64,000 bases of DNA, taken from positions 5,048,010 through 5,112,009 of the forward strand of contig JARFXM010000004.1 in assembly GCA_029532625.1 (NCBI GenBank). The letters run 5' to 3'. Positions within the stretch are counted from its first letter, which is position 1. Each line of letters opens with the position of its first letter. This DNA comes from Lomentospora prolificans. Taxonomy: Eukaryota > Ascomycota > Sordariomycetes > Microascales > Microascaceae. This document shows, piece after piece, positions 23,096 to 34,780 of the stretch. The translations under genes and the position numbers were made by a program. The notes below the pieces were generated by a model that was given only the letters and a program-made list of their open reading frames with translations, was not told where the DNA came from and made no database searches.

Positions 23096-24111
23096 AATTA
23101 ACACTGACTTCTATCAAATATATATACATGCTGACACTGAAAAGAATTTAGGTACTATATAGTTCTATATTATAGACTCTCAGCACTTGCTTGAGATGTA
23201 TAGTCTCACTCAATACTTTAATAGCTGTTTATGCAGTGATTTTGCAATTGAAGGTGATAGTGTAGGCTATGTCTACTAGCTAGGACTCATCATGCTACCT
23301 GCTCTCAAGTAGAGAGGATCATGCAGTTGTGACCACTATAAAGAATCTCATCTATTCATTCATGGTGTAGCTGGAATTGTAGTACTAATAATCATCCTAT
23401 AACCAGTAATAGGGCATCTGCATCCTTTCCAGGTTCGTTATAGTGGATATCATCTTGATGGGCAATGAAGAGTGAGTTGAGCCCATATAGGATAAGCAGA
23501 TCTCCCCAGCCTCTGAGAGCCATGGTACTTAGTTAGCTGATACAGCTGTCCTAGAGAGAAAGGCTTGAAAGCCATTGTGGCTGGTCATCATAGATGAAGA
23601 GGACAATGAAGAGGACATGTCAAAACATCTGGCGCTTGTATAACACTCAATTTGTACCTAAAGGGAAAGAGACTAGATCTGGATTCTTCAGGTGAAACAA
23701 GGCAGATTATTTGCTTTTTAGCACTGCTGGCCTATTGCAAGTTTAATATGACTATTTCTACTAAGCAGTGTCGTGCACATGTGTATAATATTCGTTGCTC
23801 TAGATGTCAGGACCTTGCTGCTTTAAAATATGGTCACTGCTCTGACAAGCATATATGAATGTGTGCACTCAGTCGATCACATGCGCGCATCTCAGTTAGG
23901 AAGCTGCATTCCTCAACGGAGTTGATCGGAGGACCGAGCAATTAAATGAGTCATCATGGACTCAGGCCTTTCCACTGACATTTCAAACGGAACCCATTCG
24001 AACAGTTTTAACTACGACGAGCGTTGGATCACCGAGGGCTCGACTTGAAATAAAAACCATCTCTCTTATAGTTCTCCAGTTCTGTATATTCCAAATATTC
24101 TAGTACAAGTC
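23096..24111. other. AT-richer degenerate segment
   Basis: Low in CpG, with many stops in all frames and TA-rich words, suggesting old mutated DNA, perhaps RIP-affected. A 68-codon frame at 23652-23858 ends in a Cys/His-rich stretch (CSRCQDLAALKYGHCSDKH) but I cannot assign it. The last 150 bp should be the promoter of the GNAT gene. Confidence 0.35.
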
Positions 24112-24866
24112 ATGGATCTCCCAGTGGGCCCTCCCGCACCCACGGATCCGGCGCTCTGGCCAAGTCGCATTCCCCTCAACGGCCGGTACACATCAGTCGT
24201 TCCTCTTGAGCCAAACCACGCGGGCGCGCTATACAAGCACCTCGGCGGCGAAGACAATTTCTACCGGTGGACCTACATGTTTCTCTCTGGGTTTGCCAAT
24301 ATAGAAGAATGTGAGGTAAGCATTCGCAAATCCAGCGAGGCGAAGGATCCCCATTTCTTTGCTGTGCTCACGGGCCCTGCCTCCGACCCGGCCTCCGAAC
24401 CGGCCGGAATGATGTCCTTCCTCAATATCGTGCCCGACCACCTCAGAATCGAGATTGGCTCTGTAATTCTCGGTGGACAGCTCCAGAAGTCTCGCGCCGC
24501 GACAGAGGCTTTTTTTCTTATGATTCAGCACGCCTTCGAGGACTTGAGATATCATCGCGTCGAGTGGAAAGCGAACAACCTGAATAAAGCTAGTCTGTCG
24601 GCAGCACGACGACTAGGGTTTGTATTCGAGGGTGTGTTTCGGTAGGTTCATCGTTGACACGCGTATAATCATATTGTTAATTGAGTGCCCCTAGGAAGCA
24701 CATGGTCATCAAAGGCCGTTGGCGAGACACTGCTTGGTTTAGTATGACAAAGGAGGAGTGGCCTGCTGCGAAGAAGGGGTTTGAGACCTGGCTTAGAGAA
24801 AGCAACTTCGATGCCGCAGGGAAACAACGCAGAGGACTTGGAGAATGTAGGGCGAACCCGGAGTAG
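24112..24866 (+). CDS. GNAT-family N-acetyltransferase (RimJ/RimL-like)
   Basis: Two exons, 24112-24641 and 24695-24866, encode 233 residues; the 53-bp intron has a GTAGGT donor and a CCTAG acceptor. The protein follows the RimJ/RimL-like branch: an N-terminal LNGRYTSVVPLEPNHAGALY, a central AGMMSFLNIVPDHLRIEIGS strand, then the acetyl-CoA loop region LQKSRAATEAFFLMIQHAFE, and VEWKANNLNKASLSAARRLG followed by FVFEGVFRKHMVIKGRWRDT. These are the family's usual motifs for transfer of an acetyl group to an amine. The substrate is unknown. The protein is predicted cytosolic, with no signal peptide or membrane segment. Confidence 0.86.
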
Positions 24867-26615
24867 CGGCTCGTCTGAAGTTATCAATTGATATAGCGTT
24901 TAAAGGGGGGGGGGGGGGGGGGGGGGGTTCTCAAGAGCCTGGTTGGAAATGGTACTAAACTAAGTCTACGGAAGAGCAGATTGGTTCCGTCATTTGGACT
25001 AAAGTGAGATTCGAATCCATCGTCTCAGAATGGAGCCTTTTCCCTATGTCATGTGTCCCAGTCTTTCGTGGATCAATGTAGCACCGGTCGCCTCTTGCTT
25101 CCTCTCCCTCATTTTACAATATCGCCACCTAATTCCGCTAGTGTCTACCAAAAAGACCAAAACTTGAACGAGCACGATAGGGGCAGGATAGTATACCAAT
25201 ATTGAGCCCCAAGTTGGTGGAACATTCCCTTCCATCACAGCCCAGCCAGACGGCTTGTACAGGGAATGAATTCATTGGTAAGCATGCTAGCTTTCCTCCA
25301 CGCCGGCAGACATGGACCCTGACGACACGCCCTACTTGTCGAACATTGGTCCTGCTTCCGCCTTGAAAGTGATCAAGGTGCATTGCCTCATGGAAGACTC
25401 TTGGCATGACTTTTTCGCATCTGAACTCAACCAATAATACGTTCGTGCCGCTTAGGCTCCATGTTCAATCCCTAGCCCACGTCACATGTCAACGAGTCCA
25501 GCAATGGCAGGCTGAATCCCAACAACGTACATGTAAACTAGCCTAGAGATACGACTTTGGCTGCACTGAGAAAAAATCTCCTCGTGACGATATGTTTCCT
25601 CGGCTATATCGACATCCTAGAGTCCGGAGTTGAGAAGCCTCACCTAGACGTAAAGCGGGCATTCGAAATATTCAGGTAGGGCGATAAGCACGCATTCCGC
25701 GCACTAGAGTTACGTCTATTCTGCCCAACTCGTCTGCTAGATGCAATGGCCGTCTCAGCTAGTGTCGAAGGATGGCTTCTCTCTGTCAATTGGGACGCGT
25801 TGCTGGCACAACCGTCGCCCATGAGCGTGGAGGATGTCGACAGTGATGGGAGCCTTAGATCCTAAAAATGAAAAAAGGTAGCAACAAATAGAATAACAGC
25901 GCAGGTCCTTGATGAGGTCCGAGCAACATAAGACTAGCGGCGAGAGGATAGATCTACGAGCCGTGATACACGATATATTCGACTCGTGCTTTCAATCCCG
26001 TGATGAGAAGGGAACGTGTACGAAGGAAGATACCACATACATCAATGCTGTTGCTCGCACTATTCCCAGCCGTTAGTTGATAACAAAGCTTCTTTCTTAT
26101 ATATATATTTATATTTGTTTACAGATGTATTAACCCTGCATGCCCCGACGAAATCGCTAGTTCATTCCTCACAGCTAGAGTTTCGAATCCCGTCGTCGTC
26201 TTAAAGCCCCTCAGCGATGTAGCGAGTTAGAATCGCATTTCTTTATTTGCCAGGCAAGGGTTCACAAGCGGTTTGTTCTGTTGCACGTCGAGCCCTACAG
26301 CGCATAGATGGCTGCTTTCGAGGGCGTCCGCCGATGCATCGTCGTCGTTGAGCGTCTCACAGGCAATGTTCACCAACCTGGACCCATTCTTGATCTGGCC
26401 TTAAGAAGGCCGAGTGGCAGCTAACAATATTATAGGAAGGGGAATAGAAAAAAGGGAAAAAAAAAGCACAAGGAGGGGCAGCTCGGTGTAGAGAGCCTTG
26501 GCCGTGAGCGGCTTAGCGCGACACTGTTCACTTCCCACGGGTTGGACACGGTAGAGTAAGGTGGGACTGAATTGTGCCCCTTTCTTGCCCAAGTGCTGGT
26601 ATTTTGATTCTATTC
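24867..26615. other. 1.75 kb without a gene; contains a 23-G run
   Basis: No credible coding region. A homopolymer of 23 G lies at 24905-24927, just past the GNAT stop. The rest has scattered stops in all frames. Confidence 0.4.
24905..24927 (+). repeat. poly(G) tract
   Basis: A run of 23 G bases, 39 bp after the stop codon of the GNAT gene. On its strand it could fold as a G-quadruplex, and it lies in the expected 3' UTR. It could also be a sequencing or assembly length artefact. Confidence 0.9.
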
Positions 26616-27566
26616 TCAAAGCTCATCGAGCCAGGGAATGGATTCTTGCGCACCCTTCCTTGTCACTGTCTTAGAAGCCGCCAGATTCGCCCGGCAAACT
26701 GCCTTCTCCACGTCAAAATCAGCCTTCACTACCTCCAGCGCGTATACACCGACAAAGGTGTCACCTGCAGCAGTTGTATCGACTGCCTTAACCTTTTCAG
26801 CATCCACGTGGCCCCGAGCACCACCCGCCACGGAATAATACACGCCGTTCCCACCCAAGGTGATCAGGACGTACTTCGAACCCCAACCATGGAAGATTTC
26901 TGCTATTCTAGCCTGCCCATCCTCCGTTTCTAGCTCCTTCACTTCGCGGCCCGATAGAATGGCAGCCTCAGTCTCGTTGACTACGAGATGCGTAATGCCG
27001 GGATAGTATTTTGTATCAATCCTCTGTGCGGGAGCGGGATTGAACAGGACGGGAACGCCGACCCTTTGCGCCGTTGTGAGAATCTGAGTGACTGTTTCCA
27101 GAGGGATCTCAAGTTGCATAATAATCAAGTCCGGGAGCGGTCGAGGCAGATCCGTAGCGTATTCATCCGGTCGAACGGTCGCATTTGCGTGAGCGGAGAA
27201 CAGGATCCGGTTCTCACCCGTGGCTTCCTCAACAATGATTGTAGAAACTCCAGTCTTATGTCCTGTCCTTGTTTGTATATCCGATGTGTCGATACCAACG
27301 CCTTTCAACCCGTCCACTACCAAAGGCCCGTAACTGTCGTCTCCTACAGCTCCAATCATTTTCACAATGGCGGTGCCATTCTGGATGTCATCCTGCGAAC
27401 GGGAGACCTTTGCGCAAGCCACGGCTTGGTTGGCTCCTTTACCACCGAGTCCAATATGGAATCCGTTAGCTGCAATGGTTTCGCCACCCTGGGGAACGCG
27501 AGTAACATAAGTAACAACGTCGACGTTGAGCGATCCGATGACCGCGACGATGGGTTTTGGCGCCAT
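26616..27566 (-). CDS. RBK1: ribokinase
   Basis: A single exon of 316 residues. The ATG at 27566 was chosen over an upstream TTG because the family begins with a short tail before IAVIGSLN-type sequence (here IVAVIGSLNVDVV). Both PfkB signatures are present: near the N-terminus GGKGANQAVA, and near the C-terminus the catalytic DTTAAGDTFVG with its Asp base. PGGETI-like PQGGETI and ATGENRI also match ribokinase rather than adenosine kinase. It phosphorylates D-ribose at O5 with ATP, feeding the pentose phosphate pathway and PRPP. The next annotated gene to the right, about 1.7 kb away, is a PRPP-using enzyme (amidophosphoribosyltransferase), a possibly meaningful pairing. Confidence 0.92.
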   Translation of the reverse strand: MAPKPIVAVIGSLNVDVVTYVTRVPQGGETIAANGFHIGLGGKGANQAVACAKVSRSQDDIQNGTAIVKMIGAVGDDSYGPLVVDGLKGVGIDTSDIQTRTGHKTGVSTIIVEEATGENRILFSAHANATVRPDEYATDLPRPLPDLIIMQLEIPLETVTQILTTAQRVGVPVLFNPAPAQRIDTKYYPGITHLVVNETEAAILSGREVKELETEDGQARIAEIFHGWGSKYVLITLGGNGVYYSVAGGARGHVDAEKVKAVDTTAAGDTFVGVYALEVVKADFDVEKAVCRANLAASKTVTRKGAQESIPWLDEL

Positions 27567-29243
27567 GCGGGGTAGCAAGCGGCGTTGAAACAGACTTCTG
27601 ATTCAGGAAATGCTTGAAATGCTCGAAATTTTCGGTGAGCTGGCGGGACTAATAAGAGCGGCTGGCAGTGTCAGCGCCGGAGAACATAAAATTTGTCCTG
27701 GTCTATTGAGCAGCGTCCGTAGGACTTGAAATACCGAAGCTTCACGAGACTTTCTTGCTGCTGGGGACCCAACTGGGCGAGCCAGCAATTTGGTTACGTC
27801 GCACGTGACCTGACCAGATCGATGGATCATGGATGTTCCGCCAGCCCCCCGGAGTTGCTGACGTCATCATGGTCCTGGGATGAAACCCCACATTGATCGA
27901 TGCAGCGAGCGTCACATGTGCAGGGATCGCTTGCTTCCTCGCCGACCTCCTCAACAACATCCACCATGGATACATTGTGTCACCCGCGGCTCCCTTGCGC
28001 TATATTATGTTAGCCGAGCGAGCTCAACCCCCCCACTTATAGTGGCTTTTGAAGTCGTTGAATTCATGGGCCTGAAACCCGCGGGCCACTGCTAGCTGGG
28101 GAGAGCAACTCAACGCTGGCTTATCAAAGATTTTCTCTACGCCAGTATTGTTCCACGTCGTGAACCAATGATGTTCGAACAAAGTCCCATAGCGTTCGCA
28201 TATTGTGCCCGCTTCTTTTGTCCCTGGCTCACTTGCCCGTTAAGATCCCCGTCTGTCCCCTCCGTCGACTTACGCTCATGGCTTAGTCCACCATGACTGT
28301 CAATGGTAACGGCAATGTCGTGCCCACCAAAGTCTTCCCAACCGGCTCACATGTCGGTAGTCTAACCTGGTCCGAGGGCACGAACAATCGTGATATAGAC
28401 TAGGTGGTACAAAAGAAGCATTTCAATTTTTAGTGGAGGAAGGAGTTTATGGAAGTAAGGAGTGATATATTTCCAACTTCGAGACGGCACAACCTCAAGA
28501 TGTGTTGGAGCTAAGTATCTCGGCTACGTAATAGACGGCTGTGATTGTCGTTAGGCGTACCCGAGGTACTAAGATCCCCTGAAGCAGGCCGAGCTTGACG
28601 AGATGATAAAGCCGTGGGAGGAGGAAGAGAAATATCGCTTAATATTCACGTAGGGTTCGAGAACACTGGTTCGCTTGAACACCGAAGTTGTTAATGGGCT
28701 TAAATGCTCCCAGTCGGGTTGCTAGTCGCTCATTTACTGCCAAGACACCCTCCAATAGATTTACCCTGGTTGAACTTTCGATAGGCCAGCATGATTTCCA
28801 GGGCCAATTCCAATTCGCCATATCTTCGCCTTACGCAACACTTCCTACTTCCCACATGCCTCAGTGTGATTACAGTGTATATTACGCAAAGCGTCATCTA
28901 GATACGCTGCTCGACAGCTATGTTAAAAGGGTTTCCCGCTTTGCTTGGCCGAGAGTACCTTGGCGTGCTGAAGAGGTTCCCGTAGGATTAGGGATAATAG
29001 AAGTTTCTGCAATCCGGGCTTAGCTTTGAGAAGATGTATTAATAGCGAGCTCTTCTGTCATGCAAGCAAAGCTACCGTGTATATCTGCGCAAACGCAAAG
29101 TATGTAAGTCTCAAAAGCAAGCAACATCACCGTTAACGAAAATCTTTACCTAGTCGCAGTGGTTTAGGCTGAAACACAAATGAAGCGGCGCCAAGTTTAT
29201 AAATTCGTTTGGACGAAACAGCATTGCGAGTCTCTAATCTTTA
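27567..29243. other. 1.7 kb between ribokinase and ADE4, no gene seen
   Basis: This holds the ribokinase promoter and the ADE4 3' side. Short frames (28639-28821 minus, 28688-29023 plus) overlap each other and have no recognised motif. I see nothing definite. Confidence 0.3.
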
Positions 29244-31711
29244 TTATTTCTCATGAACGGGAAGTTCGCTCGCAATATTGTAAAGACTGGCAAATTATTC
29301 AATGTTAGTAAAAGCAGGGCAATTCCATGTCGGCCACCACGTACCTAATATCCTCCCGGTGCTCTGGGGTCTTGATGCCATTGGTGTTCCGGGCAGCATC
29401 CTCCTCGCCGTGCTCTTGAGGTCTGTTGGTAGGTCCCGAATTGGCGACCACGGTACCGTCATCATCACCACCTGCCACGATATTCGTCACATCGGGATCA
29501 TGTCTGCGCTTCCCGCTACGTATATCGCTTAGGTGCTCAAAATACCCTTCCGGTACCTCTGTGACATACTTGCCGCAGAACACGCCAACTTCAAAGTCTT
29601 CGACCTGACTAGTGCTATCAGCAGCCTCAAAGCACGCGGCTTTCAAATCGTCAAGGTCCTGGAAAATAACATCGTCGGCGTCAATATACTCGGCGATTTC
29701 TTCGCGCGTACGACTATGCGCGACCAAATCTTGAAACCCGAAGAATTAGCACAGCACAAGATAATTTTCCCGAGACCATTCCCTCGTAGGAGAAAACTTA
29801 CCAACAGGATCCGCGAGGTCTATGCCGTACTTCGAATATTGTCAGTATGACGTTGAATCAAGAGAAAAAGCTCCGACTTACGATGTGTGGGTGTGTGCAC
29901 TCTGGGGAGCACGACACAAAAACAACACGCGCCGCACCCGCTTCTCTAGCCATTTGAACCTAGGGAATATGCGTGTTATTGATACATCATAGGAAGGAGG
30001 CTCGAAGAATCGGCTTACAATTTGTCGTGAGGTAGCTTTTATTCGAGTTAGCTTAGGTCTATAATTAGAGAGAGATCGTACTTACTCCCACGAACGAGGC
30101 TGTCATCTACAATAATCAGATTTTTCCCTCGAAACTCTGACTCAATCGGCGAGAGTTTGCGCCGGACACTCTTCTGGCGCAGAGCTTGGTTGGGAAGAAT
30201 AAAGGTTCGATGGACGTAACGGTTCTTGATGAGAGCAGTTACGTACGGCTTCCCTAGCTTTTCAGCCAAAGTGGCTGCCGCGATATTGCTCGTCTATAGG
30301 CGAGAAGATTAGCTCATGTATATGGTGTGCAATAAATGGCTTCGGGAGAATCGTGTACCTCAGGGACTGGGATGACTGGAAAGACGAATTAGTATCTTCT
30401 AAAAGCGATGTGAAGATGTATATAATATGACGAACCGGCATCAATTTCCTCGACTCCTTTCTCTCCTAGGACGTCCTTAATCTTTTTGGCCAACTTTTCT
30501 CCCATGTTCTGCCGACTGCGGTACACAGAGATACCATCAATGCATGAGTCTGGACGAGCAAAGTAGACATACTCAAAGCAGTCGGGGGTGTAGGATTTCC
30601 TTTCAATAATTTGTCGGAATTCGGGGCTTCCCCCTTTCCGGCAAAAGACAGCCTGGCCAGGCAGTATATCCACGATATTACTAAAGCCAAGCTGCTTCAG
30701 GGCAACTGACTCCGAGGCCACGAAGTAATCCGTCGCCCCAGGCAAGGTAGCAGAGGGTCGCGATCCAAAGCAAAGGGGGCGGATCCCATGTGCATCTCTG
30801 CTCCGGTTAGCTATTGTGAAATACGACAAAGGTACCTAGGTATAATTTTACCTGAAGCAGAAGATTCCAAAACCGGCAATCATCGCAGTACAGGCGAAGG
30901 CTCCCTGACATTTCGAATACACGTCACCTAACGCGGTAAATATGTCGTCTGAATTCGCACGAGTTTTGCCGAGCTTCTGGAGGCCATGTGCGAAAACATT
31001 CAAGCTAGATGAACCAAGTCAGAATATTCTAGCGAACGCGCCACGCAGGATAAGTTCAAGTTCGTACAGGAGTTCCGAGTCTGAGTCGGAGTTGACATGG
31101 CGGTGAGCTTCCTCATCTAGGAATTTGCGAAGGTATTCGGTATTTACGAGGTTACCGTTCACACTCATCGAGATACCGAACGGCGCATTGACATAAAAAG
31201 GCTGTGCTTCAGACCTACATTCCAGATCCCTGTCAGTGATACAACAAGACGTGCTCATCAATGCACACGTACGCAGATGTTGTCCCCATCGTCGGATACC
31301 GGAGATGGCCGATCCCTTTGAACAATTAGTTGGCGTGTAATGCATAGACCGGAGTTGACTGACCCATATAGCCCGGAAGTTGTTGGAGGCGTCTACCCTC
31401 GGCAAAGACCTTCACGGCCATCCCCAGGCCCTTGCACTGATAGACCCTACCACCTTGGCATACGGTGACACCCGCAGCTTCTTGTCCACGCTGCTCGTTG
31501 AGTCAGTTGTTTGATGAACAGTCACTTTCCATACGCAGAGAAACATGGGGGAATACCAACGTGCTGTAGCAGATAAAGGGCTTCATGCAAGTCGACGGCG
31601 GCCGTAGTGGCCTTCGTGTCGCCCAGCTGTGAGAAAGTCAGTAATTGGCTCAATTATACAAAGGTTTCAAGTAACGTCGGAACGAACCAGTAAGGCCGTA
31701 ACGCCACACAT
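29244..31711 (-). CDS. ADE4: amidophosphoribosyltransferase, 14 exons
   Basis: Fourteen exons sum to 566 codons in frame: 31711-31688, 31626-31561, 31490-31364, 31315-31273, 31214-31068, 31004-30852, 30797-30436, 30375-30359, 30293-30086, 30035-30019, 29959-29882, 29829-29802, 29729-29345 and 29286-29244. Two exons are only 17 bp. The product begins MCGV, exposing Cys2 as the Ntn glutaminase nucleophile. Then come RGQEAAGV, GIGHLRYPTMG, NGNLVN, CQGAFACTAM, DAHGIRPL, the phosphoribosyltransferase part SNIAAATLAEKLGKPY, and the PRPP loop LIIVDDSLVRGTTSRQI. It makes phosphoribosylamine from PRPP and glutamine, the first committed step of purine synthesis, and is feedback-inhibited by purine nucleotides in known members. 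The final exon was found by a GTACGT donor and a CTAAC branch site; it ends LPVHEK. All key residues look intact. Confidence 0.93.
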
Positions 31712-32722
31712 TTTCGAAATAATATTTCAAAGGAGTTGAAATAAGCCTCTGTGATGAGGTGAAAAGAGGCGTTTCAGGCGAGTGAGTTGATCGATCGAAA
31801 TTGCCCGCATTCCAGAAACCCGGCAGAAAAATTTACATCCATGCGTTTTTGGTGGGGCGCTTTGAGGGACTTTGTTCGGGTGTCAAATTGGTATGCCGGA
31901 TCGTATTTACTATTAGCCGAGAAGCCCCATATCTGCGCCAAACTCTAAAAATCTACACGTGATGCTCTTTGGGCCAAAAACCATTAGCCGACGATTAATC
32001 TGTTCTATTACGTTATTTTTTTTCCTGGGTTGTAGGCTTTTATTAAACTGGATTGTTCGCTATACTGAATATGTGTATGTGAATCCAAACAAGAACATAA
32101 ACAAGCCCCCCATTAGTGGCTCAGCTCCTCTTATTACCATTTCGGTATCCTAAACTCAAGGGAAAGTCGCTGGCGTTTTACTTTCAGCGCCAAAACCGGG
32201 GCAGAGTGAAGTTGATGTCAGTACTAGCATTGCTCAACATCAAGTGATGGCATAAAAGTCCCGTAGAGGAGATCTGGTCGCAGGATCATCTCGATTGGAA
32301 CTGGCGTTATATAGCGACTTCAAGAGACGCCGCGATTTATTACTCATTAGTTCCCTCCTCCCCTGCAGCGGACGTGTCTAGCTTTAGCTATCACGACGGC
32401 CGTGAAACAGTATAAAAGTATTGATACAGTGACGGAAGAGTGATAACACCACGTGCTGCACTGCTTAGGACTGGTGGAATCGGATGTGGGATTTAGAAGG
32501 CCGGTCAACTAGCTACGTTCATATGCCAAACCAGACATCCCAACCCGCACCAAGCATGGCTCGTTCGACTCGGCGCACTCTCGATACCATTACCTGAGCC
32601 GAAGTTTAACCGGAAATAAAGGCGCTGCTGGAATAATAAGTATCGCTCCTCCTTCTTTTCAACTGCTTGTGAGTCATCTCATCCTGTCATCGGAAGCACA
32701 TCTTTTCAACCTCTATTATACA
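31712..32722. promoter_or_regulatory. intergenic, divergent ADE4 / GNAT promoters
   Basis: About 1 kb lies between the divergently transcribed ADE4 (minus) and the GNAT gene (plus). No coding motif. It must contain both promoters; I cannot assign a specific site. Confidence 0.4.
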
Positions 32723-33289
32723 ATGAATACATTTAAATCTCAGTTCCAGAGGCGAACCTGGACGAAGGATCAATATCTGATATCGACAGACTCGTCTCTT
32801 ATACCCATCGAAACCCTTATGGAGGCCTTCGCCTCCGATGACTTCTACTGGGCGAAACCACTTCCGGCGTCCGCCATGAAGGAGATGCTTGACAATTCGC
32901 TGTGTTTCGGCTTATACGAGTTGCAGGAATCAATCAGTTGTGATTCGGCGGGCCTCTTCTCACCGAAGAGAAAGTTAGTTGGGATTTCTCGTCTTGTGAC
33001 GGATTTCATTACTTTTGCCTATCTCACCGACGTATGGGTGGACCGGGAATACCAAGGACGTGGGCTCGGCAGATGGCTGGTGAATTCTGTCCAAGAAGTG
33101 ATCGAGATGATGCCTCATCTTCGGAGAAGCATGCTTTTTACCGCTGATTGGCGTCGGTCTGTTCCATTTTACGAGGAACTCATGGACATGAAGGTGATCG
33201 GATCGAGGGAAGGAGAGGGCCTCGCGATCATGGAGAGGAAGGGGAAAGGTCATCCTAGCTATGGCAGCGAAGGGGCTGGCTACAACTAG
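32723..33289 (+). CDS. GNAT-family acetyltransferase, compact form
   Basis: A single exon of 188 residues; the frame extends upstream only to a GTG, so the ATG at 32723 is taken. The second half carries the GNAT core: VGISRLVTDFITFAYLTDVW then VDREYQGRGLGRWLVNSV, the acetyl-CoA pyrophosphate loop (Q/RxxGxG as QGRGLG), then SMLFTADWRRSVPFYEELMD. The N-terminal half is fungal-type and ends in a short Gly/Lys tail. It should acetylate a small amine or a protein; the substrate is unknown. Divergent from ADE4, about 1 kb away. Confidence 0.85.
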   Translation: MNTFKSQFQRRTWTKDQYLISTDSSLIPIETLMEAFASDDFYWAKPLPASAMKEMLDNSLCFGLYELQESISCDSAGLFSPKRKLVGISRLVTDFITFAYLTDVWVDREYQGRGLGRWLVNSVQEVIEMMPHLRRSMLFTADWRRSVPFYEELMDMKVIGSREGEGLAIMERKGKGHPSYGSEGAGYN

Positions 33290-33669
33290 AACCAACAAAC
33301 AACCCGTAATAATCCATGATTGCGTATTACTCTTCGAATTCATCAGCTCTTCTCGGGGAACTGCTGAGACTTGGCAGTGCTGACATTGATGTTAAGCCAC
33401 CACAGCCCATTCCCTGAAAGTGGGGTTGTGATTGGCCAGTTGGATGGCGCTGCGCAAGGAGTTGGGAGATCACCAGCCAATAGCATACTAAGCGCATTGC
33501 ACAAGTCACCTGCGGCATATTTCCACCAGCCACGCCAATTTCCTTGCGATCGCGGAGCTGACGACTCCTTTTTCAATCCAGCGATAACCCAGGCGCTGCG
33601 TATGACCAGCGATAAGAGTACCTCGCGTCATCATACCATCAATTGACTCGACGACTAGGCTTGATCACT
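33290..33669. other. 380 bp spacer
   Basis: Between the GNAT gene and the LRAT-like gene, both plus strand. No gene seen; probable promoter of the latter. Confidence 0.3.
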
Positions 33670-34780
33670 ATGGAAAGGTTGAAGAACTTGGTATCAAGGT
33701 CAAAGGGTAAGGCCTCTAAGGGGAAGGCATCGCGAGAACCACCCTTCGCCCAAACCGTGAGGGAAGAGGAGAAGAGTCCACAAGCAGTTACGACAACGGA
33801 AACAACCGCCCCACCCGAGCGGGAGACGTCTGAAGTTGTCAAGGACAAACTCAAAGAATTATGGTGAGTTAACCGGTCATACTAGCATAAAACTGCTCTA
33901 GACTTGTACTACTAACGCGGACCCTAGGCATGATGGAGTATCGCGAGGGAAAGAGGAGCTTGTCAAAGGAAAGCTTAAAGTTGAGAAATCGATAGATGAG
34001 GCTCTTGGGTTAGGCGCTAAACCAAATGTCGTGCCTCTTGGCGAGCCGAACATCCACGGGGAGCATCGCAAAGTGGAAATTGGCTGGCATCCCGTCGCCG
34101 GCTTTGCGGGTAAATGGTTTGCCGAGCAGACTGGTATAGGAAGGTTAATCACGGAAAATATTAACAAGTACCCCGATCCTACACAGCACTGGGCTATTCT
34201 CGTAGGCGACTATTCGCATGAACTCTGGATGGTTTGGCGGCCCTTTTTTCCTAAGTAAAGCTACAAGCTAACGTGTTGTGAAGGATGAGAAACTCGACAT
34301 CATTTACATTAATGGCAAGATTGAACGAGAAGAATGGCATACTTTCGAGGTCGGCAAGACGAGATTCAATGATGAAGCGCTACGGCAAGCCGGCACGTGT
34401 TACTCTCCCAAGGCATTTGATACGCATATTCCTTTTCTATCTAACATTAATCACGTACAGGGGAAATGGTCATCTTCAACATGAGACAGAGAAAGGCTGC
34501 CTACAATCTAATCAGTAACAATTGCCAGAACTTCGCCGTGGCGATGCTTGACGCAATCCAAATTGGCGCGCACAAACAATTTGCCACGAGTTTTGCCGTC
34601 TACCAAACTGCTACAGGCCTCGGAAGTATCAAGGATCTCTTTGCCGAAAACCCCCACGAGGTAGATGAGGAAGGAGGCCCAGGCGATGAGCCATCCCAGT
34701 CTCACCAGAATGCTGTCCAACATGCCCAGCAAGTAATGGATCAGCATACGACAAAATTGGATACGCACACCTCGTGCTGA
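33670..34780 (+). CDS. LRAT/NlpC-P60-like papain-fold protein
   Basis: Four exons, 33670-33863, 33928-34231, 34284-34392 and 34461-34780, give 308 residues. The ATG at 33670 replaces a TTG-started frame. After a Lys-rich, disordered N-terminus the core reads QHWAILVGDYSHELWM, with the His of the family's H-W box, and later LISNNCQNFAV, resembling the NCEHF box whose Cys is the nucleophile in LRAT and HRASLS acyltransferases. This suggests a thiol acyltransferase, phospholipase or peptidase; the exact reaction is unknown. The last intron begins with GC (GCACGT) and ends CAG; it is the only junction I found that preserves frame into the NNC motif. The C-terminus is acidic and Gln/His rich. Confidence 0.72.

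Noticed and set aside
28639..29023. Overlapping frames on both strands between ribokinase and ADE4
   Set aside because: Each is short, non-ATG or motif-free; no exon chain.
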